Shown here: positions 53,778 through 61,537 of the stretch, one piece after another
How positions within the stretch are numbered: the stretch's first letter is position 1
How the letters are laid out: the number at the start of each line of letters is the position of its first letter
Assembly (NCBI RefSeq): GCF_000282375.1
Contig: NZ_AKJK01000040.1
Coordinates: 124,001 to 188,000 of the forward strand
DNA: 64,000 nucleotides
DNA from: Pseudomonas sp. GM50
GTDB taxonomy: Bacteria; Pseudomonadota; Gammaproteobacteria; Pseudomonadales; Pseudomonadaceae
Reading direction: 5' to 3'
Program-made: the position numbers and the translations under genes
Notes under the pieces: model-generated
What the model was told of the DNA's origin: nothing
What the model saw: only the letters and a program-made list of their open reading frames with translations
The model's database searches: none

Positions 53778-54668
53778 TTAGCCGCGAGTCCCTGGCTGAT
53801 CGATTTGTGCATCCAGCAAGGCCATAAAGGCCCGTGCCGCGTTCGACAGCGTCCGTTCGGTGTGCAGGATATAGCCTAGCTGGCGAGTGAGCTGTATGCC
53901 CGGCAAAGGTATGCGCGCCACTTGATCGTCCAGCATGGTGCGCGGCAAAACGCTCCAGGCGAGGCCGATCGAGACCATCATTTTTATGGTTTCCAGATAA
54001 TTCGTGCTCATGGCGATGTTCGGCGTCAGGCCCTGGGCCTCGAACAGGCGCTGCACGATGTGGTGGGTAAAGGTGTTGCCACCGGGGAAAACCGCGGGGT
54101 GCAGGGCAATATCCGCCAGGCTGACCGGGCCGTTAGCGATCAGCGAATGCTCCGGGGCGACCACGAAATCCAGCGGGTCGTCCCACACGGGCGTGGCCTT
54201 GACCAGTGCGTGGGGCTCCGGTGCAAGAGTGATTACCGCCAGCTCGGCGCGGCCATGGAGGATTTCTTCGTAAGCCACTTCCGAATCGAGGAACTGAATA
54301 TCCAGCGCCACTTGTGGGTAACGTCGAGTGAACTCCCTTAACAAGGGTGGTAAACGGTGCAGGCCAATGTGATGACTGGTGGCCAATGTCAGACGACCGG
54401 TGACTTCGCCGGTCAGGTTGGTCAGGGCGCGGCGGGTGTCATCCAGCACATTGAGAATCTGATAGGCCCGTGGCAGCAGGGCGCGACCGGCTTCGGTCAG
54501 GCTGACTTCCCGGCCCAGACGATCGAACAGCCGCACCTTCAATTGCTGCTCCAGCCCGGCGATGCGCTTGCTAATGGCGGGTTGCGTCAGGTGTAGCCGT
54601 TCGCCAGCGCCGGAGAAGCTTCCGGTCTCGGCAATCGCGATAAAAGCATTGAGGTTGGCGAGGTCCAT
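53778..54668 (-). CDS. LysR family transcriptional regulator (divergent from leuCD)
   Basis: 296 residues from MDLANLNAFIAIAETGSF. N-terminal winged HTH (about 1-60, GAGERLHLTQPAISKRIAGLEQQL) and a C-terminal type-II ligand-binding domain. It is divergent from leuC over 158 bases that hold an ATGC-AAA-GCAT palindrome (54699-54709), an arrangement that points to control of the leucine genes. The ligand may be an intermediate of leucine biosynthesis, by analogy with other LysR proteins; this is inference. Confidence 0.9.
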   Translation of the reverse strand: MDLANLNAFIAIAETGSFSGAGERLHLTQPAISKRIAGLEQQLKVRLFDRLGREVSLTEAGRALLPRAYQILNVLDDTRRALTNLTGEVTGRLTLATSHHIGLHRLPPLLREFTRRYPQVALDIQFLDSEVAYEEILHGRAELAVITLAPEPHALVKATPVWDDPLDFVVAPEHSLIANGPVSLADIALHPAVFPGGNTFTHHIVQRLFEAQGLTPNIAMSTNYLETIKMMVSIGLAWSVLPRTMLDDQVARIPLPGIQLTRQLGYILHTERTLSNAARAFMALLDAQIDQPGTRG

Positions 54669-54698
54669 GATGATGTCTCGGTGGCATTCCAGTTGGTT

Positions 54699-54709
54699 AT
54701 GCAAAGCAT
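54699..54709. promoter_or_regulatory. Palindrome in the LysR-leuC intergenic region
   Basis: ATGC-AAA-GCAT followed by AT-rich DNA, 31 bases upstream of the LysR ATG and 118 bases before leuC. Candidate LysR-type binding site. Confidence 0.35.
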
Positions 54710-54826
54710 GAAAAATATGAATTTGAGTTATTTAATGTAACCCCCTAGGATCGACCTCACAAGCCAAAGGGTTATTGAAACTTTCAAAATCCGGGGCATA
54801 GAAACAAGCTGATGAGGAACCGTCTG

Positions 54827-56245
54827 ATGGCCGGCAAAACGCTCTACGACAAGCTCTGGGATTCGCATTTGGTCAAGCAGCGCGACGATGGCTCGGCGCT
54901 GATCTATATCGATCGTCACATCATCCACGAAGTGACTTCGCCGCAAGCCTTCGAAGGCCTGCGTCTGGCCGGGCGCAAGCCTTGGCGCATCGATGCCAAT
55001 ATCGCGACCCCGGACCACAACGTTCCGACTACTCCGGAGCGCAAGGGCGGCATCGAAGCGATTGTCGACCAGGTCTCGCGTTTGCAGGTTCAGACCCTCG
55101 ACGATAACTGCGACGAATACGGCATCGTCGAATTCAAGATGAATGATGTCCGCCAAGGCATCGTCCACGTCATCGGCCCGGAGCAGGGCGCAACCTTGCC
55201 GGGCATGACCGTGGTTTGCGGCGACTCCCATACCTCGACCCACGGCGCGTTCGGTGCCTTGGCTCACGGTATCGGCACTTCCGAGGTCGAGCACGTGCTC
55301 GCCACGCAGTGCCTGGTCGCGAAAAAGATGAAAAACATGCTGGTATCGGTCGAAGGTCAATTGCCGTTCGGCGTGACCGCCAAGGACATCGTCCTCGCCG
55401 TGATCGGCAAAATCGGCACCGCCGGCGGTAACGGCCATGCCATCGAATTCGCCGGTAGCGCGATTCGCGATCTGTCGGTCGAAGGCCGCATGACTATCTG
55501 CAACATGTCCATCGAGGCCGGCGCTCGCGTTGGCCTGGTGGCGGCTGACGAAAAAACCGTGGCTTACGTGAAGGGCCGTCCATTTGCTCCGAAAGGCGCG
55601 GAATGGGATTTGGCTGTCGAGGCCTGGAAAGACCTGGTTTCCGACGCGGATGCCAAGTTCGACACCATCGTCGAGCTCGATGCCACTCAGATCAAGCCGC
55701 AAGTCAGCTGGGGCACCTCGCCCGAGATGGTATTGGCGGTGGATCAGAACGTTCCCGATCCTGCGAAGGAAATGGACCTGGTCAAGCGTGGCTCCATCGA
55801 ACGCGCCTTGAAATACATGGGTTTGACCGCCAATCAGGCGATCACCGACATTCAGCTGGACCGCGTATTCATTGGCTCCTGCACCAACTCGCGGATCGAA
55901 GACCTGCGCGCCGCTGCCGTGATCGCCAAGGGCCGCAAAGTGGCTTCGACCATCAAGCAGGCCATCGTGGTGCCGGGCTCGGGGCTGGTGAAGGCTCAGG
56001 CTGAATCCGAAGGCCTGGACAAGATTTTCCTCGAAGCCGGTTTTGAATGGCGCGAGCCGGGTTGCTCGATGTGCCTGGCGATGAACCCGGACCGTTTGGA
56101 GTCGGGCGAGCATTGCGCGTCGACCTCCAACCGTAACTTCGAAGGCCGTCAGGGCGCCGGTGGCCGTACGCACCTCGTCAGCCCGGCCATGGCCGCCGCC
56201 GCCGCTGTGAACGGTCGTTTCGTCGACGTCCGTGAATTGATCTAA
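54827..56245 (+). CDS. leuC: 3-isopropylmalate dehydratase large subunit
   Basis: 472 residues. Forms the LeuCD isomerase that converts 2-isopropylmalate to 3-isopropylmalate. The aconitase-type iron-sulfur cysteines are in GSCTNSR and in [38 protein letters not shown] and [15 protein letters not shown] are family motifs. GAGGA stands before the ATG. leuD follows after 11 bases. Confidence 0.98.
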   Translation: MAGKTLYDKLWDSHLVKQRDDGSALIYIDRHIIHEVTSPQAFEGLRLAGRKPWRIDANIATPDHNVPTTPERKGGIEAIVDQVSRLQVQTLDDNCDEYGIVEFKMNDVRQGIVHVIGPEQGATLPGMTVVCGDSHTSTHGAFGALAHGIGTSEVEHVLATQCLVAKKMKNMLVSVEGQLPFGVTAKDIVLAVIGKIGTAGGNGHAIEFAGSAIRDLSVEGRMTICNMSIEAGARVGLVAADEKTVAYVKGRPFAPKGAEWDLAVEAWKDLVSDADAKFDTIVELDATQIKPQVSWGTSPEMVLAVDQNVPDPAKEMDLVKRGSIERALKYMGLTANQAITDIQLDRVFIGSCTNSRIEDLRAAAVIAKGRKVASTIKQAIVVPGSGLVKAQAESEGLDKIFLEAGFEWREPGCSMCLAMNPDRLESGEHCASTSNRNFEGRQGAGGRTHLVSPAMAAAAAVNGRFVDVRELI

Positions 56246-56256
56246 AGGAGCGCAGC

Positions 56257-56901
56257 ATGAAAGCTTTTACCCAGCACACTGGTCTTGTCGCGCCTTTGGA
56301 TCGTGCCAACGTCGACACCGACCAGATCATCCCGAAGCAGTTCTTGAAGTCGATCAAGCGCACCGGTTTCGGCCCGAACCTGTTCGATGAGTGGCGTTAC
56401 CTGGATGTCGGGCAGCCGTATCAGGACAACTCCAAGCGCCCGTTGAACAAGGACTTCGTCCTCAATGCCGAGCGTTATCAAGGCGCCAGTGTGTTGCTGG
56501 CCCGCGAAAACTTCGGTTGCGGCTCCAGCCGCGAGCACGCGCCGTGGGCGCTGGAAGAGTACGGTTTCCGCAGCATCATCGCGCCGAGCTATGCCGACAT
56601 CTTCTTCAACAACAGCTTCAAGAACGGCTTGCTGCCGATCATCCTGAGCGACGCTGAGGTTGATGAACTGTTCCAGCAGGTTGAGGCGACTCCGGGCTAT
56701 CAGTTGCAGGTTGATCTGCAGGCTCAGACCGTGACCCGTCCGGATGGCAAGGTGTTGAGCTTTGAGATTGACGCGTTCCGCAAGCACTGCCTGCTCAATG
56801 GCCTGGACGACATCGGCCTGACCTTGCAGGACCACGAGGCGATTGCCACGTTTGAAGCCAAACACCGCGCGAGCCAGCCGTGGTTGTTTCGCGACGCGTG
56901 A
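56257..56901 (+). CDS. leuD: 3-isopropylmalate dehydratase small subunit
   Basis: 214 residues, partner of LeuC. The family motifs are [14 protein letters not shown] near residue 25 and [15 protein letters not shown] near residue 85, which completes the active site. AAAGGAG precedes the ATG. leuC-leuD spacing suggests co-transcription. A partial REP element lies just downstream. Confidence 0.97.
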   Translation: MKAFTQHTGLVAPLDRANVDTDQIIPKQFLKSIKRTGFGPNLFDEWRYLDVGQPYQDNSKRPLNKDFVLNAERYQGASVLLARENFGCGSSREHAPWALEEYGFRSIIAPSYADIFFNNSFKNGLLPIILSDAEVDELFQQVEATPGYQLQVDLQAQTVTRPDGKVLSFEIDAFRKHCLLNGLDDIGLTLQDHEAIATFEAKHRASQPWLFRDA

Positions 56902-56907
56902 TTTTGC

Positions 56908-56934
56908 GTAAGGCTTGCCCGCGAAGAGGCCCGT
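56908..56934. repeat. Truncated REP element after leuD
   Basis: GCGTAAGGCTTGCCCGCGAA followed by GAGGCCC, matching the second half of the GTAGGAGCGAGGCTTGCCCGC type (as at 60199) but lacking the GTAGGAGCG half. Confidence 0.65.
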
Positions 56935-56971
56935 ACAGACACCACAGACTCATTCCCAAAAGGAAGTCCCG

Positions 56972-57739
56972 ATGACCAGCACCGCCCAGCACAGTCAGGT
57001 CGTACAAAAGCAATTCGGTGAACAGGCCTCGGCCTACCTGAGCAGCGCCGTACACGCTCAAGGCACTGAGTTCGCGCTGCTACAGGCTGAACTGGCGGGG
57101 CAGGGTGATGCTCGCGTGCTCGACCTCGGTTGCGGCGCCGGTCATGTGAGTTTTCATGTGGCTTCGCTGGTCAAGGAAGTGGTGGCTTATGACTTGTCCC
57201 AGCAGATGCTCGACGTGGTGGCCGCGGCTGCCGTCGATCGCGGCTTGAGCAATGTGTCCACCGTGCTCGGTGCCGCCGAGCGCCTGCCGTTCGCCGATGG
57301 CGAGTTCGATTTCGTTTTCAGCCGCTATTCGGCGCACCATTGGAGCGACCTCGGGCTGGCCCTGCGCGAAGTTCGTCGGGTGCTGAAGCCGGGCGGCGTG
57401 GCGGCGTTCATCGATGTGTTGTCACCAGGCAGCCCGTTGTTCGACACTTACCTGCAAAGCGTCGAAGTGCTGCGCGACACCAGCCACGTGCGCGATTATT
57501 CTGCTGGCGAGTGGCTGCGTCAGGTCAGCGAAGCGGGGTTGCATACCCGCAGCACCACGCGCCAACGGCTGCGCCTTGAATATACGTCCTGGGTCGAGCG
57601 CATGCGTACGCCACAAGTGATGCGCGCGGCAATCCGCGAGTTGCAGCAATCGATGGGCAGTGAAGTTCGCGAATATTTTGAGATTGAGGCCGATGGTTCG
57701 TTCAGTACAGATGTACTCGTGCTGATGGCTGAACGATAA
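56972..57739 (+). CDS. SAM-dependent methyltransferase (class I)
   Basis: 255 residues from MTSTAQHSQVVQKQFGEQAS, preceded by AAAGGAAG. Motif I VLDLGCGAGHVSFHVA binds SAM; motif II region VVAYDLSQQMLDVV, motif IV FDFVFSRYSAHHWSDL and motif V ALREVRRVLKPGGVAAF follow. It resembles UbiE/biotin-type methyltransferases but its target is unknown. It always sits between leuD and leuB in this gene order in Pseudomonas; a functional link with leucine synthesis is not known to me. Confidence 0.88.
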   Translation: MTSTAQHSQVVQKQFGEQASAYLSSAVHAQGTEFALLQAELAGQGDARVLDLGCGAGHVSFHVASLVKEVVAYDLSQQMLDVVAAAAVDRGLSNVSTVLGAAERLPFADGEFDFVFSRYSAHHWSDLGLALREVRRVLKPGGVAAFIDVLSPGSPLFDTYLQSVEVLRDTSHVRDYSAGEWLRQVSEAGLHTRSTTRQRLRLEYTSWVERMRTPQVMRAAIRELQQSMGSEVREYFEIEADGSFSTDVLVLMAER

Positions 57740-57798
57740 GCGCCAAGACTTTTTCCGGGTGCGCCCGCGGGCGTACCGACTGATGACATGAGGAAAGC

Positions 57799-58881
57799 AT
57801 GAGCAAGCAGATTCTGATTCTCCCGGGTGACGGTATTGGCCCGGAAATCATGGCCGAAGCGGTCAAGGTGCTGGAGCTGGCGAACGACAAGTACAGCCTG
57901 GGCTTCGAACTGAGCCATGACGTGATCGGTGGCGCTGCCATCGACAAGCACGGCGTGCCGCTGGCCGACGAAACCCTAGCCCGTGCCCGTGCCGCCGATG
58001 CGGTATTGCTGGGCGCCGTGGGCGGTCCGAAATGGGACACCATCGAACGTGACATCCGCCCTGAGCGCGGCCTGCTGAAAATCCGTGCGCAACTGGGCCT
58101 GTTCGGCAACCTGCGTCCGGCAATCCTGTATCCGCAATTGGCCGAGGCTTCCAGCCTGAAGGCGGAAATCGTGGCGGGCCTGGACATCCTGATCGTCCGT
58201 GAGTTGACCGGCGGCATCTACTTCGGCGCGCCACGTGGCGTGCGCGAGCTGGAAAACGGCGAGCGTCAGGCTTACGACACTCTGCCGTACAGCGAAACTG
58301 AAATCCGCCGTATCGCCCGTGTCGGTTTCGACATGGCCCGCGTACGCGGCAAGAAGCTGTGCTCGGTGGACAAGGCCAACGTGCTGGCGTCCAGCCAACT
58401 GTGGCGTGAAGTCGTCGAACAAGTGGCCAAGGACTACCCGGACGTCGAACTGAGCCACATGTACGTCGATAACGCCGCCATGCAACTGGTGCGAGCACCG
58501 AAGCAGTTCGACGTGATCGTCACCGACAACCTGTTCGGCGACATTCTTTCCGACGAAGCGTCGATGCTCACCGGCTCCATCGGCATGCTGCCGTCGGCGT
58601 CGCTGGATGCCAACAACAAAGGCATGTACGAGCCGTGCCACGGTTCGGCGCCGGACATCGCTGGCAAGGGCATTGCCAACCCGTTGGCGACCATTTTGTC
58701 GGTGTCGATGATGCTGCGTTACAGCTTCAATCTGCAGGATGCGGCCGATGCTATCGAGAAGGCCGTGAGCCTGGTATTGGATCAGGGCCTGCGCACGGGC
58801 GACATCTGGTCGGCCGGTTGCACCAAGGTCGGTACGCAGGAAATGGGCGATGCAGTAGTCGCCGCGCTGCGGAATCTGTAA
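57799..58881 (+). CDS. leuB: 3-isopropylmalate dehydrogenase
   Basis: 360 residues, NAD-dependent oxidative decarboxylase of the leucine pathway. Motifs are [82 protein letters not shown] and the metal-binding [32 protein letters not shown] precedes the ATG. It lies downstream of the methyltransferase gene and upstream of asd, on the same strand. Confidence 0.98.
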   Translation: MSKQILILPGDGIGPEIMAEAVKVLELANDKYSLGFELSHDVIGGAAIDKHGVPLADETLARARAADAVLLGAVGGPKWDTIERDIRPERGLLKIRAQLGLFGNLRPAILYPQLAEASSLKAEIVAGLDILIVRELTGGIYFGAPRGVRELENGERQAYDTLPYSETEIRRIARVGFDMARVRGKKLCSVDKANVLASSQLWREVVEQVAKDYPDVELSHMYVDNAAMQLVRAPKQFDVIVTDNLFGDILSDEASMLTGSIGMLPSASLDANNKGMYEPCHGSAPDIAGKGIANPLATILSVSMMLRYSFNLQDAADAIEKAVSLVLDQGLRTGDIWSAGCTKVGTQEMGDAVVAALRNL

Positions 58882-58948
58882 TCTCTTTGGCCCGCTGCAA
58901 CTTTCAACCATGAAAGCAGCGGCCCACTTTTAAGAAGGTGTAGTTGCG

Positions 58949-60061
58949 ATGAAACGTGTAGGTCTGATCGGTTGGCGCGGTATGGTCGGTTCCGTGCTCA
59001 TGCAGCGGATGCTGGAAGAGCAGGATTTCGATCTTATTGAGCCGGTGTTTTTCACCACTTCCAATGTCGGTGGCCAAGGCCCGTCCGTGGGCAAGGACAT
59101 TGCTCCGCTCAAGGACGCTTACAGCATTGAAGAGCTGAAAACCCTCGACGTGATTCTGACCTGCCAGGGTGGCGACTACACCAGCGAAGTCTTCCCGAAG
59201 CTGCGCGAAGCCGGCTGGCAGGGTTACTGGATCGACGCCGCTTCCAGCCTGCGCATGCAGGATGACGCGGTGATCGTGCTGGACCCGGTGAACCGCAAGG
59301 TCATCGACCAGCAGCTCGACGCGGGCACCAAGAACTACATTGGCGGCAACTGCACCGTCAGCCTGATGCTGATGGGCCTGGGTGGCCTGTTTGAAGCCGG
59401 TCTGGTCGAGTGGATGAGCGCCATGACCTATCAGGCGGCCTCCGGTGGCGGTGCGCAGCACATGCGTGAACTGATCAAGCAAATGGGTGTGACCCACACC
59501 GCTGTCGCCGATCAACTGGCCGACCCGGCCAGCGCCATCCTCGACATCGACCGCCGTGTTGCCGAAGCCATGCGCAGCGACGCGTACCCGACCGAAAACT
59601 TCGGCGTACCGCTGGCTGGCAGCCTGATCCCGTGGATCGACAAGGAACTGCCGAACGGTCAGAGCCGCGAAGAGTGGAAGGCCCAGGCCGAGACCAACAA
59701 GATCCTCGGTCGCTTCAAGAGCCCGATCCCGGTGGACGGCATCTGCGTGCGCGTCGGCGCCATGCGTTGCCACAGCCAGGCGCTGACCATCAAGCTGAAC
59801 AAAGACGTGCCGATCGCCGACATCGAAGGGCTGATCAGCCAGCACAACCCTTGGGTCAAACTGGTGCCGAACAACCGCGAGATCAGCATGCAGGAGCTGA
59901 GCCCTACAAAGGTTACCGGTACCCTGAACGTGCCGGTTGGCCGTCTGCGCAAGCTGAACATGGGTTCGCAGTTCGTTGGTGCCTTCACCGTTGGCGACCA
60001 ACTGCTGTGGGGCGCGGCCGAACCGCTGCGTCGCATGCTGCGGATTCTGCTTGAACGTTGA
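58949..60061 (+). CDS. asd: Aspartate-semialdehyde dehydrogenase
   Basis: 370 residues. NADP-binding start [18 protein letters not shown], catalytic Cys135 in [10 protein letters not shown], and the C-terminal H-containing [16 protein letters not shown] region. It makes aspartate semialdehyde for lysine, methionine, threonine and diaminopimelate synthesis. AGAAGG precedes the ATG. A strong terminator follows, then a REP pair, then a paralogous gene. Confidence 0.98.
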   Translation: MKRVGLIGWRGMVGSVLMQRMLEEQDFDLIEPVFFTTSNVGGQGPSVGKDIAPLKDAYSIEELKTLDVILTCQGGDYTSEVFPKLREAGWQGYWIDAASSLRMQDDAVIVLDPVNRKVIDQQLDAGTKNYIGGNCTVSLMLMGLGGLFEAGLVEWMSAMTYQAASGGGAQHMRELIKQMGVTHTAVADQLADPASAILDIDRRVAEAMRSDAYPTENFGVPLAGSLIPWIDKELPNGQSREEWKAQAETNKILGRFKSPIPVDGICVRVGAMRCHSQALTIKLNKDVPIADIEGLISQHNPWVKLVPNNREISMQELSPTKVTGTLNVPVGRLRKLNMGSQFVGAFTVGDQLLWGAAEPLRRMLRILLER

Positions 60062-60081
60062 TCTGTTGAAGTAATGAAGAG

Positions 60082-60114
60082 CCCGCGCCTTGAAAGAGGT
60101 GCGGGTTTTTTTTT
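60082..60114 (+). terminator. Terminator after asd
   Basis: CCCGCGCC (60082-60089) pairs with GGTGCGGG (60098-60105), with one G-T pair, followed by nine T. Confidence 0.9.
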
Positions 60115-60133
60115 GGAGTTGTGCCGTCTGTCA

Positions 60134-60231
60134 GGGCCTCTTCGCGGGCAAGCCTCGCTCCTACAGGACCGAGTCGATGATGGGTTCGACACTCACCTTG
60201 TAGGAGCGAGGCTTGCCCGCGAAGAGGCCGG
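60134..60231. repeat. REP inverted pair (GTAGGAGCGAGGCTTGCCCGC type)
   Basis: GGGCCTCTTCGCGGGCAAGC... and TGTAGGAGCGAGGCTTGCCC... face each other with about 33 bases between. Same subtype as the single copy at 10484. Confidence 0.9.
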
Positions 60232-60319
60232 TACACCCATCACAAATCCCCTGTCGAATTGCCTCACTGCCAACCACCCGGTAAAGTGCCGCTCCCCCCG
60301 TTTCGCCAGAGGTAGAACC

Positions 60320-61330
60320 ATGAGCCAGTCCTTTGATATTGCCGTGATCGGCGCCACCGGTACTGTCGGCGAAACACTCGTCCAGATTCTCGAAGAGCGG
60401 GACTTTCCGGTCGGTAACCTGCACCTGCTGGCGAGCAGTGAGTCGGCCGGTCATTCGGTGCCGTTTCGCGGCAAGAACGTGCGGGTGCGGGAAGTCGATG
60501 AGTTCGATTTCAGCAAAGTCCAGTTGGTGTTCTTTGCCGCCGGTCCGGCGGTGACCCTCAGTTTCGCTCCGCGTGCCACGGCCGCCGGTTGCTCGCTGAT
60601 CGACCTGTCCGGCGCCTTGCCGGCCGATCAGGCGCCGCAAGTGGTGCCTGAGGCTAACGCTGAAATTCTGGCCAGCCTGAAAAAGCCCTTCCAGGTCAGC
60701 AGCCCAAGCCCTTCGGCTGCGACGCTGGCGGTGGTGCTGGCGCCGTTGCTCGGTTTGCTCGACCTGCAACGCATCAGCTTGACGGCGTGTCTGGCGGTTT
60801 CTGCCCAAGGCCGCGAAGCGGTCAGCGAGCTGGCCCGGCAAACCGCCGAGCTGCTCAATGTGCGCCCGCTGGAGCCAGCGTTTTTCGATCGGCAGATGGC
60901 GTTCAACCTGCTGGCGCAAGTCGGTACACCTGATGCTCAAGGTCATACGCTGCTGGAAAAACGCCTGGTGCGCGAGCTGCGTCAGGTCATGGCGCTACCT
61001 TCATTAAAGATTTCCGTCACTTGCATTCAAGCTCCGGTGTTTTTTGGCGATAGCTTTAGCGTGACCTTGCAGTCGTCGAGCGCTGTCGACCTGGCGAAAG
61101 TCAACGCGGCTCTGGAGGCGGCGCCCGGTATCGAACTGGTCGAGGCGGGCGATTACCCGACCCCGGTAGGCGATGCGGTAGGGCAGGACGTGGTTTACGT
61201 TGGTCGGGTTCGTAGCGGGATCGACGACCCGGCGGAACTAAATGTGTGGCTGACGTCAGATAACGTACGCAAAGGCGCCGCGCTCAATGCTGTGCAGGTG
61301 GCTGAATTGTTGATAAAAGACCTGCTGTAA
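60320..61330 (+). CDS. usg: Aspartate-semialdehyde dehydrogenase-like paralogue lacking catalytic Cys (USG-1 type)
   Basis: 336 residues from MSQSFDIAVIGATGTVGETL. Same fold as Asd, but where Asd enzymes have NPNC(S/T) this protein reads SSPSPSA (near residues 127-133), with Pro131 at the place of the catalytic Cys. It is therefore unlikely to be an active dehydrogenase. It is next to the real asd and before fimV, as known for USG-1 proteins. Its function is unknown. AGAGG stands before the ATG; the frame is open upstream across the REP pair and is rejected there. Confidence 0.88.
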   Translation: MSQSFDIAVIGATGTVGETLVQILEERDFPVGNLHLLASSESAGHSVPFRGKNVRVREVDEFDFSKVQLVFFAAGPAVTLSFAPRATAAGCSLIDLSGALPADQAPQVVPEANAEILASLKKPFQVSSPSPSAATLAVVLAPLLGLLDLQRISLTACLAVSAQGREAVSELARQTAELLNVRPLEPAFFDRQMAFNLLAQVGTPDAQGHTLLEKRLVRELRQVMALPSLKISVTCIQAPVFFGDSFSVTLQSSSAVDLAKVNAALEAAPGIELVEAGDYPTPVGDAVGQDVVYVGRVRSGIDDPAELNVWLTSDNVRKGAALNAVQVAELLIKDLL

Positions 61331-61537
61331 AAGATACTTGGCAACAATTTATCGAATGATTCCCGTCGAGCGTCATGCTTGGCTGGAATGCTTAAGGTGA
61401 GCCACCCCGCAGGGCTTCCCATTGCATGAATGAAATGATCGCGCGCGACGACCTTCGCCGCCGCGCGCAATGCCTTACGGCAGCGGCAATCAACACCTTC
61501 TCGCTGGCCGAGGAATGTTCAAACAAAGGAAGAGGTT

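Noticed and set aside
54728..56173. 481-codon minus-strand frame opposite leuC
   Set aside because: Antisense shadow of a strongly conserved enzyme gene.
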